Origin: CAZVYN01 sp964631125
GTDB lineage: Bacteria > Eisenbacteria > RBG-16-71-46 > CAIMUX01
NCBI GenBank assembly: GCA_964631125.1
Contig: CAZVYN010000028.1
Location: 1 to 46,870, forward strand
Reading direction: 5' to 3'
Length of the DNA: 46,870 nucleotides
Positions 17,056 through 26,690 of the stretch are shown here, in pieces; within the stretch, counting starts at the first letter, position 1, and each line of letters opens with the position of its first letter. The notes under the pieces are model-generated. The model was not told where the DNA came from. It made no database searches and saw only the letters and a list, made by a program, of their open reading frames with translations. Made by a program: the position numbers and the translations under genes.

Positions 17056-19376
17056 ACTCGCAGGCGAAAGAGATGGCGAAGGAGATGGCGAAGGAGTCCG
17101 TCGCCATCCTCTCGATCGGGGGGATGCACTGCGCTTCCTGCATCGCGACGGTCGAGTCGACGTTGCGCGCGCTGCCCGGAGTCGGGTCGGCGGATGTGAA
17201 CCTCGCGACCGAGCGCGCCGTAGTCCGCTACGCGCCCGGCGCCGTCACGACGCAGGCCGTGGCCGACGCGCTGCGACGCGCCGGGTATCCGTTGCGCGCC
17301 GGCGCTCTCCTTTCGCCCGCGGGCGAAGGCGCCGAGGAGACGAACGCGGGCCCGCAGCTCCCTTCTCTCCTCGAGGCCGAGCAACGCGCGCGTTCGTCAG
17401 AGTCGCGAGACCTGGCGCGACGGCTCATGGTCTCGGCCCCGCTCGCGCTCGTGCTGCTCGTCGGGACGCACCTGTCGATGTTCTTCGGCGGACACGGCGC
17501 CAACCAATTCAGCCTCGCGCCCTGGCTCCAGTGGGTGCTCGCCGCGCCGGTTCAGTTCTACGGGGGATGGCCGTTTCTCCGCGGGGCGTGGGCCTCCCTC
17601 CGTCGGCGCTCGGCCGACATGGACAGCCTGATCGCCATCGGGACGCTCGCCGCCTTCACCATCAGTTTGCTGGTGATGTGGATGCCGCGACTCGTCTCCC
17701 AGTCGGACGCGGGCCACCCGCCGCTCTTCTTCGAGACCTCCGCGATGATCATCGCGCTCGTCTTGACTGGACGTCTGCTCGAAGCGAGGGCGCGGGCGCG
17801 CGCGGGGGATGCGATCCAGTCGCTGCTGCGGTTGCAACCGCCGCACGCGAGGGTGAAGCGAGGCGAGCAGGAGTTGGAGATACCCTTGGCGTCGATCCGT
17901 GTCGGCGACCTCGCCCTCGTGCGCCCGGGCGAGCGGATCCCGATCGACGGCGAGATCATCGACGGCGCTTCCGCCATCGACGAGTCGATGCTCACCGGCG
18001 AGTCGATCCCGGTCGAGAAAACTGTCGGCGCCGTGGTCTTCGGAGGAACGCTCAACCAGACCGGCGCCTTCTGGATGCAGGTCAGCCACCGGCCCGAAGA
18101 AACCGTCCTCGCCCGCATCGTGCGCGCGGTGCAAGAGGCGCAGTCGAAGAAGGCGCCGCTGCAGCGTCTGGCCGATCGCATCGCGTCGGTCTTCGTGCCG
18201 ATCGTCCTACTCCTGGCGCTCGCGACGTTCGCGGGCTGGATGCTCTGGGGTCCGGCGCCGGCGCTGCCGCTCGCGCTGCGCTGCGCCGTCTCGGTCCTCG
18301 TGCTGGCCTGTCCGTGTGCGCTCGGCCTGGCGACTCCCGCCGCGCTCATGGTCGGCTTGGGACGCGGCGCGCAACACGGCGTGATCCTGCGCGGAGGGGA
18401 GCCGCTCGAGCGCGCCGCCTCCCTCGATACCGTCATCTTCGACAAGACCGGCACTCTCACTCTCGGTCGGCCGAAGCTGGTCGCGTTCGAGGGGTCGGAC
18501 GACGTGTCGATCCTCCATCTGTTGCGCATCGCGGCCAGCGCGGAGCAGCGGAGCGAGCACCCGTTGGCCGTCGCCATCGTCGAGACGGCGAAGTCGAACG
18601 GACTCCAACTCGCCGAGATCGACACGTTCACCTCCACGCCGGGTCGCGGCGTGCACGCCCGCTTCGAAGGCATGAACGTCGAGGTGGGATCGGCCGCCTT
18701 CGTGCGCGATCCGGCCGCACTCACGAAGTGGGTCACGTTGGCGCAGCGTTGGGCGGAGGAGGGGCGAACCCCGATCTACGTCATGGTCGACGGCCGGGTG
18801 GCGGGCCTGCTCGGACTGGCCGACGAACCCCGCCCCGAAGCGGCGGGCGCAGTCAGTGAGCTGAAACGCCTCGGGATGGAGGTCGTGCTCCTGACCGGCG
18901 ACAACGAAGCGACCGCCCGCGCCATCGCGCGTCGGGTCGGCATCGAGACCGTCTCAGCGGGTGTGCTGCCCGAAGCCAAGGCGGCCGAAGTCCAACGGTT
19001 GCAGGCCGGGGGCCGCCGGGTGGCGATGGTGGGCGACGGGATCAACGACGCGCCGGCCCTCGCGCGCGCCGATCTCGGCATCGCGATCGGGAGCGGGAGC
19101 GACATCGCGCTCGAGGCCGGCGACGCGGTCCTCATGCGCAACGACCTCCGGGGCGTCGCCACCGTGGTGCGGCTCAGCCGGCGCGTCGTCGCCAACATCC
19201 GCCAGAACCTGGCCTGGGCCTTCTTTTTCAATCTGATCGGGCTGCCGCTCGCGGCCGGTCTGTTCTACCCGGGGTTCGGGCTGCTCCTCGATCCAATGTT
19301 CGCGGCGGCGGCCATGTCCGCCAGCTCGCTCATCGTGGTCGGCAACGCGATGCGCCTGCGCGGAGGACGGATCTGA
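17052..19376 (+). CDS. copA: P1B-type copper-translocating ATPase
   Basis: The 774-residue product has one N-terminal metal-binding domain (GGMHCASC, C27/C30) and eight predicted membrane helices. It has the TGES actuator loop, the CPC transport site (420-422), the phosphorylated aspartate in DKTGT (D464), an HP pair in the nucleotide domain (SEHPLAV) and GDGINDAPAL. The last helix carries MSASS, the signature of Cu(I) pumps. The usual YN of helix 7 reads FN (AFFFNLIGLPLAAG). It would export Cu(I) from the cytoplasm. The start is GTG 17052, overlapping the fabH stop; an ATG at 17073 within a short repeat is possible. No CueR, CsoR or CopY regulator or copper chaperone gene is nearby. Confidence 0.9.
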   Translation: MNSQAKEMAKEMAKESVAILSIGGMHCASCIATVESTLRALPGVGSADVNLATERAVVRYAPGAVTTQAVADALRRAGYPLRAGALLSPAGEGAEETNAGPQLPSLLEAEQRARSSESRDLARRLMVSAPLALVLLVGTHLSMFFGGHGANQFSLAPWLQWVLAAPVQFYGGWPFLRGAWASLRRRSADMDSLIAIGTLAAFTISLLVMWMPRLVSQSDAGHPPLFFETSAMIIALVLTGRLLEARARARAGDAIQSLLRLQPPHARVKRGEQELEIPLASIRVGDLALVRPGERIPIDGEIIDGASAIDESMLTGESIPVEKTVGAVVFGGTLNQTGAFWMQVSHRPEETVLARIVRAVQEAQSKKAPLQRLADRIASVFVPIVLLLALATFAGWMLWGPAPALPLALRCAVSVLVLACPCALGLATPAALMVGLGRGAQHGVILRGGEPLERAASLDTVIFDKTGTLTLGRPKLVAFEGSDDVSILHLLRIAASAEQRSEHPLAVAIVETAKSNGLQLAEIDTFTSTPGRGVHARFEGMNVEVGSAAFVRDPAALTKWVTLAQRWAEEGRTPIYVMVDGRVAGLLGLADEPRPEAAGAVSELKRLGMEVVLLTGDNEATARAIARRVGIETVSAGVLPEAKAAEVQRLQAGGRRVAMVGDGINDAPALARADLGIAIGSGSDIALEAGDAVLMRNDLRGVATVVRLSRRVVANIRQNLAWAFFFNLIGLPLAAGLFYPGFGLLLDPMFAAAAMSASSLIVVGNAMRLRGGRI
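17063..17096 (+). repeat. 12-bp tandem repeat at the start of copA (KEMA units)
   Basis: Nearly three copies of a 12-base unit (GGCGAARGAGAT) encode the run AKEMAKEMAKE at residues 5-15, before the metal-binding domain. The copies differ at one base. Each full copy brings its own ATG, so translation could start at more than one unit. Confidence 0.8.
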
Positions 19377-19473
19377 GCCGGAAGTCCCTCCGATCTCCCG
19401 CAATCCATCCATTATCCCGATCACGCGCCTTGTGGGGCGGGACGACCCACCGCTACTCTCCTACGGTGTCGAA

Positions 19474-19518
19474 CGAGGACTCCCCTGTCCTCGGGAATGG
19501 GCCGGCCGGATCGGCCGG
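19474..19518 (+). other. two adjacent hairpins in the protease leader
   Basis: The 183-bp gap between copA and the protease gene holds two perfect inverted repeats. One has 7-bp arms (CGAGGAC 19474-19480, GTCCTCG 19487-19493; 6-base loop). The other is a very GC-rich 7-bp hairpin (CCGGCCG 19502-19508, CGGCCGG 19512-19518; 3-base loop). Neither is followed by a T tract, so they are poor intrinsic terminators. They lie 42-86 bases before the protease ATG and could be part of its 5-prime leader. No promoter is evident. Confidence 0.35.
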
Positions 19519-19559
19519 GGTTGGATCGCATCGCCGGGTTTCGTTCCCGAGGAGGCCGC

Positions 19560-22500
19560 ATGGAAGTCCGCACTCGCGCAGGCGCTCGTACGCCGCTCGT
19601 TTCCACCCTGATCGTGGGCGCTCTCGCCCTGACCGCCTCGTTCGCGGCCGCCTCCAAGCCGACCCGGGCGACAGAGCCCGACGGCGGGACGACACCCTTC
19701 GATCCGACCGTGCTCCTCTCATTCCAGGGCGAGTCGATCCTCGAGGGAGCGCGCGGCGCCTTCGCGATCGAGCCGGCCAACGGGCCCCAATGGCTGGAAC
19801 TCGGCGCCGGCTATGCCTTCGATCCGTTGCGTGAAGATCCGACCGACCGCCTGGGCGCGGCTCTGCTGGCCTCGCCGGTCTCGGGCTCCGAGATCGGAAC
19901 CTGGCTCGTCCAGTTCGACGGCGCCGTCACGCGCGAGAACGGCGCGACGCTCGCGGGCTCCGGCGCGACGATCATCGCGTACATCCCCGACCATGCTTTC
20001 TTGGTGCGCGGCGCGAGTGCGAGTGCCGATCGCCTCTCCGCCAGCGCCGACGTCCGTTGGGTCGGACCGTATCACCCGGCCTACAAGCTCTCGCGACAGG
20101 AGCGGATGTCCGATCCGGCCCAGCGCGAGTTCCGCCTGCTGCTCTTTCCCGACGCCTCGATCGACCGCGCGAGCGATCGCATCGCCGAACGTGGGTTCAC
20201 GGTGCGTGAGGTCTCCGAGAACGCGAAGAACAAGATCCTGCGGGTCGAGGGGGACATCGCCTCGCTCGTCGGTCTCGCGCAGATGGACGAGGTCCAGTGG
20301 ATCGAACCGCACGTGGCGCCCCAGTGGCAGAACAGCTCGGCGCAGTGGGTCGTGCAGACCAACCTGAACAACAATCGCCGCGTCTGGGATCTCGGGATCC
20401 GAGGCCAAGGCGAATTCGTCGGCGTGAGCGACTCGGGCATCCGCACGTCGCACAATCAGTTCTTCGACGCCGCCGTTCCGCTGACGACCTTCGGCGACTA
20501 TCCGACGCACCGCAAGATCATCGCCTACAAGAAGAACGTGGAGAGCACAGGGATCACGTTCGGCGACGAGAGCCTGAACTCGTACCACGGGACGCACACC
20601 TCCGGGACGGCCGCCGGCAATGACGCGCCGAATGCGGCCGACGCCCGCGACGGAATGGCGATCGACGCCAAGATCTACTTCCTGGACGGCGGCGGTTCGC
20701 CCGGGGGAGTCTTCGTCCCGCTCGATCTGAACGACCTCTACGCGATCGCCTATGCCGGCAATATCGCCGGCGCGCCTCGCATCATGACGAACAGTTGGGG
20801 CAGCGACGTCGGCGGCGCCTACGACATCGCCTCCATGACCGCCGATCAGTTCGCCTGGGACCACAAGGACTTCCTGAACTTCTTCTCCAACGGCAACGCG
20901 GGCGGGGTGAACACGGTCGGCAGCCCGGCCACCGCGAAGAACGTGGTCTCGGCCGGCGGCACCGAGAACGGCGCGAACGCGAATCAGATCTACACCTCGA
21001 CCAGCCGCGGGCCGACCGACGACAACCGCCGCAAGCCGACGATCTGTTCGCCGGCCACGCTCTCTTCCGCGTTGGGCTCGGGCAACGGCGGATACACGAC
21101 GCTCTCCGGCACGAGTATGGCGTCGCCCTCGATGGCGGGCGCGACGGTCCTGATCCGCCAGTACCTGACCGACGGCTGGTATCCCACCGGAGCGGCGGTC
21201 GGCGCCAACGCGATCCCGACTCCGTCCGCGTCGCTCATGAAGGCGATGGCGATCAACTCGGCCGACGCCAACGTCACTGGGTTCACCGTCCCGGACAACA
21301 ACATCGGTTGGGGTCGGATCGACATCGACAACGTGCTGTACTTCTCCGGCGATGCGCGCCGCCTCGCCGTCGTCGACAGCGAAGAAGGCCTCCTCACCGG
21401 CGAGTTCGTCGAGTACCAGGTCTACGTCGCGGCCAACAGCGCTCCGCTCAAGGCCGCCCTCGTCTGGACCGACTATGCCGGAACCCCGAGCGCGTCGGTT
21501 CAATTGGTCAACAACCTCGACCTGATCGCGACCGACGGCGTCACCACCTACAAAGGGAACGTCTATTCCGGCGGTCAGTCGACGACCGGCGGAACCGCGG
21601 ACTCCCGCAACGTCGAAGAGTGCGTGCAGCGCAACACCCCGACGGTCGGGCTCTGGACCTTCCGGATCGAGGGAGTGAACGTGCCGATCGGTCCGCAGCC
21701 GTTCGCGTTGGTCGTGAGCGGCGCGTTGGCCAGCGACCAAGGTCTGCTCACGCTCGATCGGCCCAGTTACGGCGTCGGCGACGTCGTCACCGTCCGCGTG
21801 ATCGACACGAATGCGGTCGGCTCGGTCGAAGTGACGCTCTCGAGCGATACCGAGGCGGGGGGCGAGACGCTCACGATCGCCGGAGCCAACGGCGTCTTCG
21901 AGACGACCGTTCCGCTCACCCTCACCCCGGCCGTCAACGGCGACGGCGACCTGACCGTGAGCGACGGCGACGTCATCATCGCGAGCTACGACGACCTGAG
22001 TCCGGTGCTGACGCTGGAAGCCCAGGCCAACGTCAACATCTCCGGTCCCGCGATCTCCGATGTGAACGCGGTCGGGATCAGCGACAGCGACGTGACGCTG
22101 AGTTGGAACAGCTCGAGCCCGGCGAACTCGAAGGTCTACTACGGCGCGACTCCGGCGCTCGGATCGGAGTCGACGCTCGACGCGGCGCTCGTCTTCGCGC
22201 ACTCGGTTGCGCTGGGAGAGCTGGCCCCCAACACGACCTACTACTATGACGTCGAGTCGTACGACAACCAGGGCAACGGGGTCCGCGACGACAATGGCGG
22301 ACTGCACTACACGTTCTCGACCGACACGAATCGCGACGTCCTGGTCGTGATCGGCGACTCCACCTTCGACCGCACGCAGTCCTACGTGGATGCGCTGGAG
22401 CGGACCGGTTGGAGCTACGCCGTCTGGCAGGGCGCGCAATCGTCGGCGCCGTTCGTCGGCAATCTCGCGACCGGAATGGCGTCGTACAAGGCGGTCGTCT

Positions 22501-24017
22501 TCCAGTCGGGCCTCGAGCAGTACCCGATGTTTACCGACGCGGCGCGAGACTCGATCGCGAAGCTGCACTCGCTGGGAAGCCGCACCGCCGTCTGGTCGCA
22601 TGACGTCGCCTGGGACTTCTGCGACCCGACCTCCCCCGACTTCTCGACGCCGCGCTGTGACTGGATCAAGGCTCAGTTCAAGGTCACCTTCCAGACCGAC
22701 CCGACCACGTTCAGCTCGGTGCGCGGGATCGCCGCCGATCCGATCAGCGGCGCCTACACTGCGGGCATCCCCTACACCCCGCACCGTGACGGCGCCGCCT
22801 GCGACGAGATCGACGGAATCGCGACGGGCGGCTCGTTCAACAACGTCTGGCGCGACAACGACGTCTCGGTCGATGACATCGCCGTCCGCTGGCAGAGCGC
22901 CGGCAATATCGGGAGCGTGGGACAGTCGGTCTGGGGCGGCACGCCGCGTCGGGTCTCGACCAATCTCTACGAATGGTCGGGACTCAATGTGGGAACGACC
23001 GACGACCTCACCCGCGCCGACGTCTTGGACAAGACGCTCATCTGGCTGATCGGCCACGACCATCCGGAAGTCACGCTCTCCGCGCCGAACGGCGGCGAGA
23101 ACATCACAGGGTCGAGCGTGAACATCGCCTGGACCGAGTCGGTCGCGGGGGGGTTCGCGGTCGGTTCGCGGCAGATCTACTACAGCATCAACGGCGGCGA
23201 TCAGTGGACGCTCATCAGCGGCGCGGCCGGCCCGAGTCCGTTCGTCTGGAACGTGACTGCGCTCCCCAACGGCGCTCAGTATCGCGTGCGGATCGTGGTC
23301 AACGACAACGGCGCCCCCGCGCTGAGCGCGTCGGATGCTTCCGCCGCCAACTTCACGATCAACCGCGTGGGCGGCGATACTCGCGGCCCGGTGGTCTTGG
23401 CCGGCTCGATCGCGAGCAATCCCAACCCGATCTACAGCGGCGACGCTGCCGTGTTGAGCGCTCAGGTCAGCGACATCTACACGGGGAACTCGAATGTCGC
23501 CGCCGCGGAGTATTCCGTCGGCGCCGGCCCGGCGCCGGCCGGCTCCGGAACCGCCATGAGCAGCGGGTTCGGCGCGCCGTTGGTCACGGTCACGGCGGCG
23601 TTGGACACGGGAGCGCTTCCCGCCGGCCCGATCACGCTCTGGGTTCGGGGTCGTGACGCCGCCAACCAGTGGGGCAATGCGAACTCCTTCGCTGTGCTCG
23701 TGAACAGCGCGTCCGGAATCGACGATTCCGCGGCGCCGCTCGCCTTCGCGCTCCACTCGCCCAGCCCGAACCCGTTCAATCCTCGCGTCTCTCTCCGGTT
23801 CGATCTGCCTCGAGCGGCGGCGGTCGCCCTGCAGATCCACGACCTTTCGGGGCGCCGTGTCCGCACGCTGGTGGAAGGACGCGCGGAGCCGGGCGCTCAC
23901 ATCCTCACGTGGGATGGTCGCGACGACTCCGGACGCGAACTGGGGAGCGGAGTCTATTTCTGCCACATGGAGGCGGGAGCGTTCCGCGCGACCCGCAAGC
24001 TGACCTTGTTGAAGTAA
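19560..24017 (+). CDS. secreted subtilisin-like (S8) multidomain serine protease with C-terminal sorting module
   Basis: The ATG at 19560 follows GAGGAGG at 19549-19555. The 1485-residue product has a signal peptide (cleavage near AAA-SK, about 31), then a pro-region to about 265. The peptidase domain has a complete triad: D291 (VSDSG), H343 (YHGTHTSG) and S519 (SGTSMASP). Downstream come a jelly-roll-like P-type segment, a fibronectin III-like domain (about 835-920), an unassigned alpha/beta domain beginning DVLVVIGDST (about 925-1160) and an NGGENITG-type Ig domain (about 1175-1270). The last 90 residues form the FlgD-like module (LSGRRVRTL, SGVYFCHME). That module suggests export by the same route as the propeller protein at the left end. 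Role: extracellular protein degradation. Confidence 0.92.
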   Translation: MEVRTRAGARTPLVSTLIVGALALTASFAAASKPTRATEPDGGTTPFDPTVLLSFQGESILEGARGAFAIEPANGPQWLELGAGYAFDPLREDPTDRLGAALLASPVSGSEIGTWLVQFDGAVTRENGATLAGSGATIIAYIPDHAFLVRGASASADRLSASADVRWVGPYHPAYKLSRQERMSDPAQREFRLLLFPDASIDRASDRIAERGFTVREVSENAKNKILRVEGDIASLVGLAQMDEVQWIEPHVAPQWQNSSAQWVVQTNLNNNRRVWDLGIRGQGEFVGVSDSGIRTSHNQFFDAAVPLTTFGDYPTHRKIIAYKKNVESTGITFGDESLNSYHGTHTSGTAAGNDAPNAADARDGMAIDAKIYFLDGGGSPGGVFVPLDLNDLYAIAYAGNIAGAPRIMTNSWGSDVGGAYDIASMTADQFAWDHKDFLNFFSNGNAGGVNTVGSPATAKNVVSAGGTENGANANQIYTSTSRGPTDDNRRKPTICSPATLSSALGSGNGGYTTLSGTSMASPSMAGATVLIRQYLTDGWYPTGAAVGANAIPTPSASLMKAMAINSADANVTGFTVPDNNIGWGRIDIDNVLYFSGDARRLAVVDSEEGLLTGEFVEYQVYVAANSAPLKAALVWTDYAGTPSASVQLVNNLDLIATDGVTTYKGNVYSGGQSTTGGTADSRNVEECVQRNTPTVGLWTFRIEGVNVPIGPQPFALVVSGALASDQGLLTLDRPSYGVGDVVTVRVIDTNAVGSVEVTLSSDTEAGGETLTIAGANGVFETTVPLTLTPAVNGDGDLTVSDGDVIIASYDDLSPVLTLEAQANVNISGPAISDVNAVGISDSDVTLSWNSSSPANSKVYYGATPALGSESTLDAALVFAHSVALGELAPNTTYYYDVESYDNQGNGVRDDNGGLHYTFSTDTNRDVLVVIGDSTFDRTQSYVDALERTGWSYAVWQGAQSSAPFVGNLATGMASYKAVVFQSGLEQYPMFTDAARDSIAKLHSLGSRTAVWSHDVAWDFCDPTSPDFSTPRCDWIKAQFKVTFQTDPTTFSSVRGIAADPISGAYTAGIPYTPHRDGAACDEIDGIATGGSFNNVWRDNDVSVDDIAVRWQSAGNIGSVGQSVWGGTPRRVSTNLYEWSGLNVGTTDDLTRADVLDKTLIWLIGHDHPEVTLSAPNGGENITGSSVNIAWTESVAGGFAVGSRQIYYSINGGDQWTLISGAAGPSPFVWNVTALPNGAQYRVRIVVNDNGAPALSASDASAANFTINRVGGDTRGPVVLAGSIASNPNPIYSGDAAVLSAQVSDIYTGNSNVAAAEYSVGAGPAPAGSGTAMSSGFGAPLVTVTAALDTGALPAGPITLWVRGRDAANQWGNANSFAVLVNSASGIDDSAAPLAFALHSPSPNPFNPRVSLRFDLPRAAAVALQIHDLSGRRVRTLVEGRAEPGAHILTWDGRDDSGRELGSGVYFCHMEAGAFRATRKLTLLK

Positions 24018-24020
24018 GTC

Positions 24021-24038
24021 CGCATCGGTCACGATGCG
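24021..24038 (+). terminator. hairpin just after protease stop
   Basis: A perfect 7-bp stem (CGCATCG / CGATGCG) with a 4-base loop begins four bases after the protease TAA. Only two T residues follow, so an intrinsic terminator would be weak. The hairpin may instead protect the transcript end. The remaining bases to phoB hold nothing else recognised. Confidence 0.35.
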
Positions 24039-24136
24039 TTCGCTGGCATCGCTGTTCGAATCGTGAGGTCAGGAGGGGCCGGTCACCTCGCCTGATTCTC
24101 GCCGCACGGGTCACAAGGGTGTCCGAGAGGTACAGA

Positions 24137-24826
24137 ATGCCGAAAGATCACATCCTGGTCGTCGAAGACGAGGAAGACATCCAGGAGCTGGTCGAGTTCA
24201 ATCTCGCCCGCGAGGGATACAAGGTCACGGTCGTCGGCTCGGGGGAAGAAGGGCTGAGGATCGCCCGCACTCAGTCGCCCGACCTGATCGTCCTCGATCT
24301 CATGCTACCCGGCCTCGACGGCTATGCCGTCTGCAAGGCGCTCAAGTCCGACTCTCGGACCGCGCCGATTCCGATCGTCATGCTGACGGCGAAGGGAGAG
24401 GAGTCGGACGTCGTGACCGGCCTCGAGCTCGGCGCCGATGACTACGTCACGAAGCCGTTCAGTCCCCGCCTGCTGCTCGCGCGCGCCAAGGCGGCCCTTC
24501 GTCGCCACGCTCCGGGCGCAGCGACGGATGAAGGGGTCCTCCTCAAGGTGCACGACATCGTCATCGAGGAAGGCCGCCATGCGGTTCGCGTCAAGGGTCG
24601 CGCGATCGATCTGACCCTGACCGAGTTCAAGATTCTTCACCTCTTGGCGCGGCGCCCCGGTTGGGTCTTCACGCGAGACCAGATTATCGAGGCGATCCGC
24701 GGCGAGGACTATCCGGTGACCACACGGTCGGTCGACGTGCACATCGCCGGCCTGCGCAAGAAGCTCGGAACGGCCGGCAAGTACGTCGAAACGGTGCGCG
24801 GCGTGGGCTACCGACTGGAGGAGTGA
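24137..24826 (+). CDS. phoB: OmpR/PhoB-family response regulator, phosphate regulon
   Basis: The 229-residue protein starts MPKDHILVVEDEEDI. The receiver domain has the acidic pair D11/E12, phosphoacceptor D54 (VLDLMLPGLDG), T84 and K106 (VTKPF). The C-terminal winged helix (about 130-225) ends VRGVGYRLEE. The DNA-recognition segment TTRSVDVHIAGLRKKLG matches PhoB. Assignment to phosphate control rests on its position: its stop overlaps the histidine kinase start as GTGA, and the full pst-phoU set follows on the same strand with a candidate Pho box in front of pstS. When phosphorylated it should activate pst transcription. Confidence 0.88.
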   Translation: MPKDHILVVEDEEDIQELVEFNLAREGYKVTVVGSGEEGLRIARTQSPDLIVLDLMLPGLDGYAVCKALKSDSRTAPIPIVMLTAKGEESDVVTGLELGADDYVTKPFSPRLLLARAKAALRRHAPGAATDEGVLLKVHDIVIEEGRHAVRVKGRAIDLTLTEFKILHLLARRPGWVFTRDQIIEAIRGEDYPVTTRSVDVHIAGLRKKLGTAGKYVETVRGVGYRLEE

Positions 24827-26655
24827 CCTCGCGAAACTACCGACCGTCGCTCTTCCGCGCTCATGCGGGACTCGCGCTCCTCGCCTTGGGGGGCGCTTCG
24901 TACTTCTCGGCCGAGGCCGCCCGTCGAGCCGTCGAAGGTGAGCTGACGGTGCGACTCGACAGCGTCACGCGCATCATCAAGGCGGAAGTCGAGACCGCGT
25001 TCGCGTCGTCCGGAGCGGGACCGGACAGAGTGGCCGCCCTCGCCGCTTTCCTGATCGACCGGGGACGCCTGAGCGAACTGCTGCTCACCTGGTGCGGGCC
25101 GGATGGGCGCCCCATCGCCGATTCCCAACAGGGCGCTATTTCGAGCGCAACCTCGCTCCCGCCCGACCCCGAAGTCCGCGACGCGCTCACTTCTCTGCAG
25201 GGACGGGCGCGTCGCTTCAACCATGCGCTGCAAGACGAGCTGCTCTATCTGGCGCTGCCGGTTCGTTCCAACGGCGAGACGATCGGGGTGCTGCGCGTCG
25301 GCGCGTCGACCCGGCCGGTCCAGGCGGCGGCCGATCAGGTCTGGCTGGGCACGGCCATTTTCGCCGTGGGAGCGCTGGCTCTCGCCTGGCTCTGGGCGCG
25401 ATCTACGGCGCAGCAACTGACGCGTACGTTCGGCGAGTTGCGGCGTCGCATGGACGGGATCGCGGCCGGCGACTACGAGACGCAGTTGGTCGTCGCGGGG
25501 CCGGAGGACGCGCAGCAGGTGGCCGACGCGCTGGATCGAGTGGCGCGCGGATTCCAGCGCCGCGTGGGGGACCTCGCGCGGCAGTATGCCGAGCAAGACG
25601 CGCTCTTGGGCAGCATGGTGGAGTCGGTCCTGGCGGTCGACTCACGCGGCCGCGTCCTGCGCATGAATCCCGCGGCCGGCCGACTCTTCGAAGTCGATCC
25701 GGTGGCGGCGCAGGGTCGCGCACTCCAGGAGGTGGCGCGACACTCCGCGTTGAGCCGCTTCGTCGAGAGCGCGCTCTCCAGCCGCGATGTTATCGAGGAA
25801 GAGATCGTGCTCGCCCGCGGCGAGGAGCGATTCCTGCAGGCGCACGGCACCATGTTGCGGGGTCTGGACGGACAACGGATGGGAGCGCTCGTCGTCCTCC
25901 ATGACATCACACGACTGCGTCGCCTGGAGAACATCCGGCGCGACTTCGTGGCCAATGTCTCCCACGAGCTGAAGACTCCGATCACGACGATCAAAGGATT
26001 CGTCGAGACGTTGCGGGACGCCGGATCGATCGAGCCGGAGGATCGGGAGCGCTTCCTGGCGATCATCCTCAAACAGGCCGACCGATTGAACGCGATCATC
26101 GAGGACCTCTTGAGCCTCTCGCGCATCGAGCAGAGCGCCGAGCGCGACATGATCCAGACCGAGCCGACCGCACTCGCCGAAGTCGTGGAGGCGGCCATCC
26201 ATCAAGTGAAGGCGAAGGCGGACGAGAAGAAATCAATGCTCTCGACCTCGGTGGAGACGGGGCTCGTCGCGCGGATCAACCCGCGGTTGATCGAGCAGGC
26301 GCTGGTCAACCTCATCGACAACGCGATCAAGTACAGCGAGCCGGGCGCGACGGTCTCCGTCACCGCCCGCACGCAAGGCCGCGACCTGCTCGTGCAGGTC
26401 CGAGACTCCGGCCCCGGCATCGAGGCGGAGCACCTCCCCCGCCTCTTCGAGCGCTTCTATCGCGTCGACCGAGGAAGGAGCCGCAAGCTCGGAGGGACCG
26501 GACTCGGGCTCGCCATCGTGAAGCATATCGCGTTGGCGCACAACGGGTTCGCAACGGTAGAGAGTCGTGTCGGGACCGGGAGCCTCTTCAGTTTGACGCT
26601 CTCCGGCGCCGTCACGACCGCGCCTGCCAAGCGCCAGCCGAACGCAGAGGAATGA
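24823..26655 (+). CDS. phoR: PhoR-like sensor histidine kinase
   Basis: The GTG at 24823 overlaps the regulator stop and begins the 610-residue kinase. It has a membrane helix at about 12-29, an extracytoplasmic sensor region of about 145 residues, a second helix at about 175-193, a HAMP linker, a PAS domain (about 265-370, VLAVDSRGRVLRMNPAAGRLF start) and the dimerisation helix with the phosphoacceptor H381 in VSHELKTPITT. The ATPase domain has N, G1 (DSGPGI), F (LFERFYRV) and G2 (GGTGLGLAIVK) boxes. The large periplasmic loop is longer than in E. coli PhoR and more like Bacillus PhoR. It should control the adjacent response regulator, with PhoU and Pst reporting phosphate supply. Confidence 0.87.
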   Translation: MTSRNYRPSLFRAHAGLALLALGGASYFSAEAARRAVEGELTVRLDSVTRIIKAEVETAFASSGAGPDRVAALAAFLIDRGRLSELLLTWCGPDGRPIADSQQGAISSATSLPPDPEVRDALTSLQGRARRFNHALQDELLYLALPVRSNGETIGVLRVGASTRPVQAAADQVWLGTAIFAVGALALAWLWARSTAQQLTRTFGELRRRMDGIAAGDYETQLVVAGPEDAQQVADALDRVARGFQRRVGDLARQYAEQDALLGSMVESVLAVDSRGRVLRMNPAAGRLFEVDPVAAQGRALQEVARHSALSRFVESALSSRDVIEEEIVLARGEERFLQAHGTMLRGLDGQRMGALVVLHDITRLRRLENIRRDFVANVSHELKTPITTIKGFVETLRDAGSIEPEDRERFLAIILKQADRLNAIIEDLLSLSRIEQSAERDMIQTEPTALAEVVEAAIHQVKAKADEKKSMLSTSVETGLVARINPRLIEQALVNLIDNAIKYSEPGATVSVTARTQGRDLLVQVRDSGPGIEAEHLPRLFERFYRVDRGRSRKLGGTGLGLAIVKHIALAHNGFATVESRVGTGSLFSLTLSGAVTTAPAKRQPNAEE

Positions 26656-26690
26656 GGGGAATCGATCGCCGGAGAAGTTCTCGCCCGATC

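Noticed and set aside
19719..24032. A very long open frame (1437 codons) on the minus strand across the protease gene
   Set aside because: Its translation is rich in Arg, Asp, Val and Gly with no recognisable domain, as expected from the mirror of GC-biased codons. The plus strand has a complete subtilase with triad, signal peptide and ribosome site.
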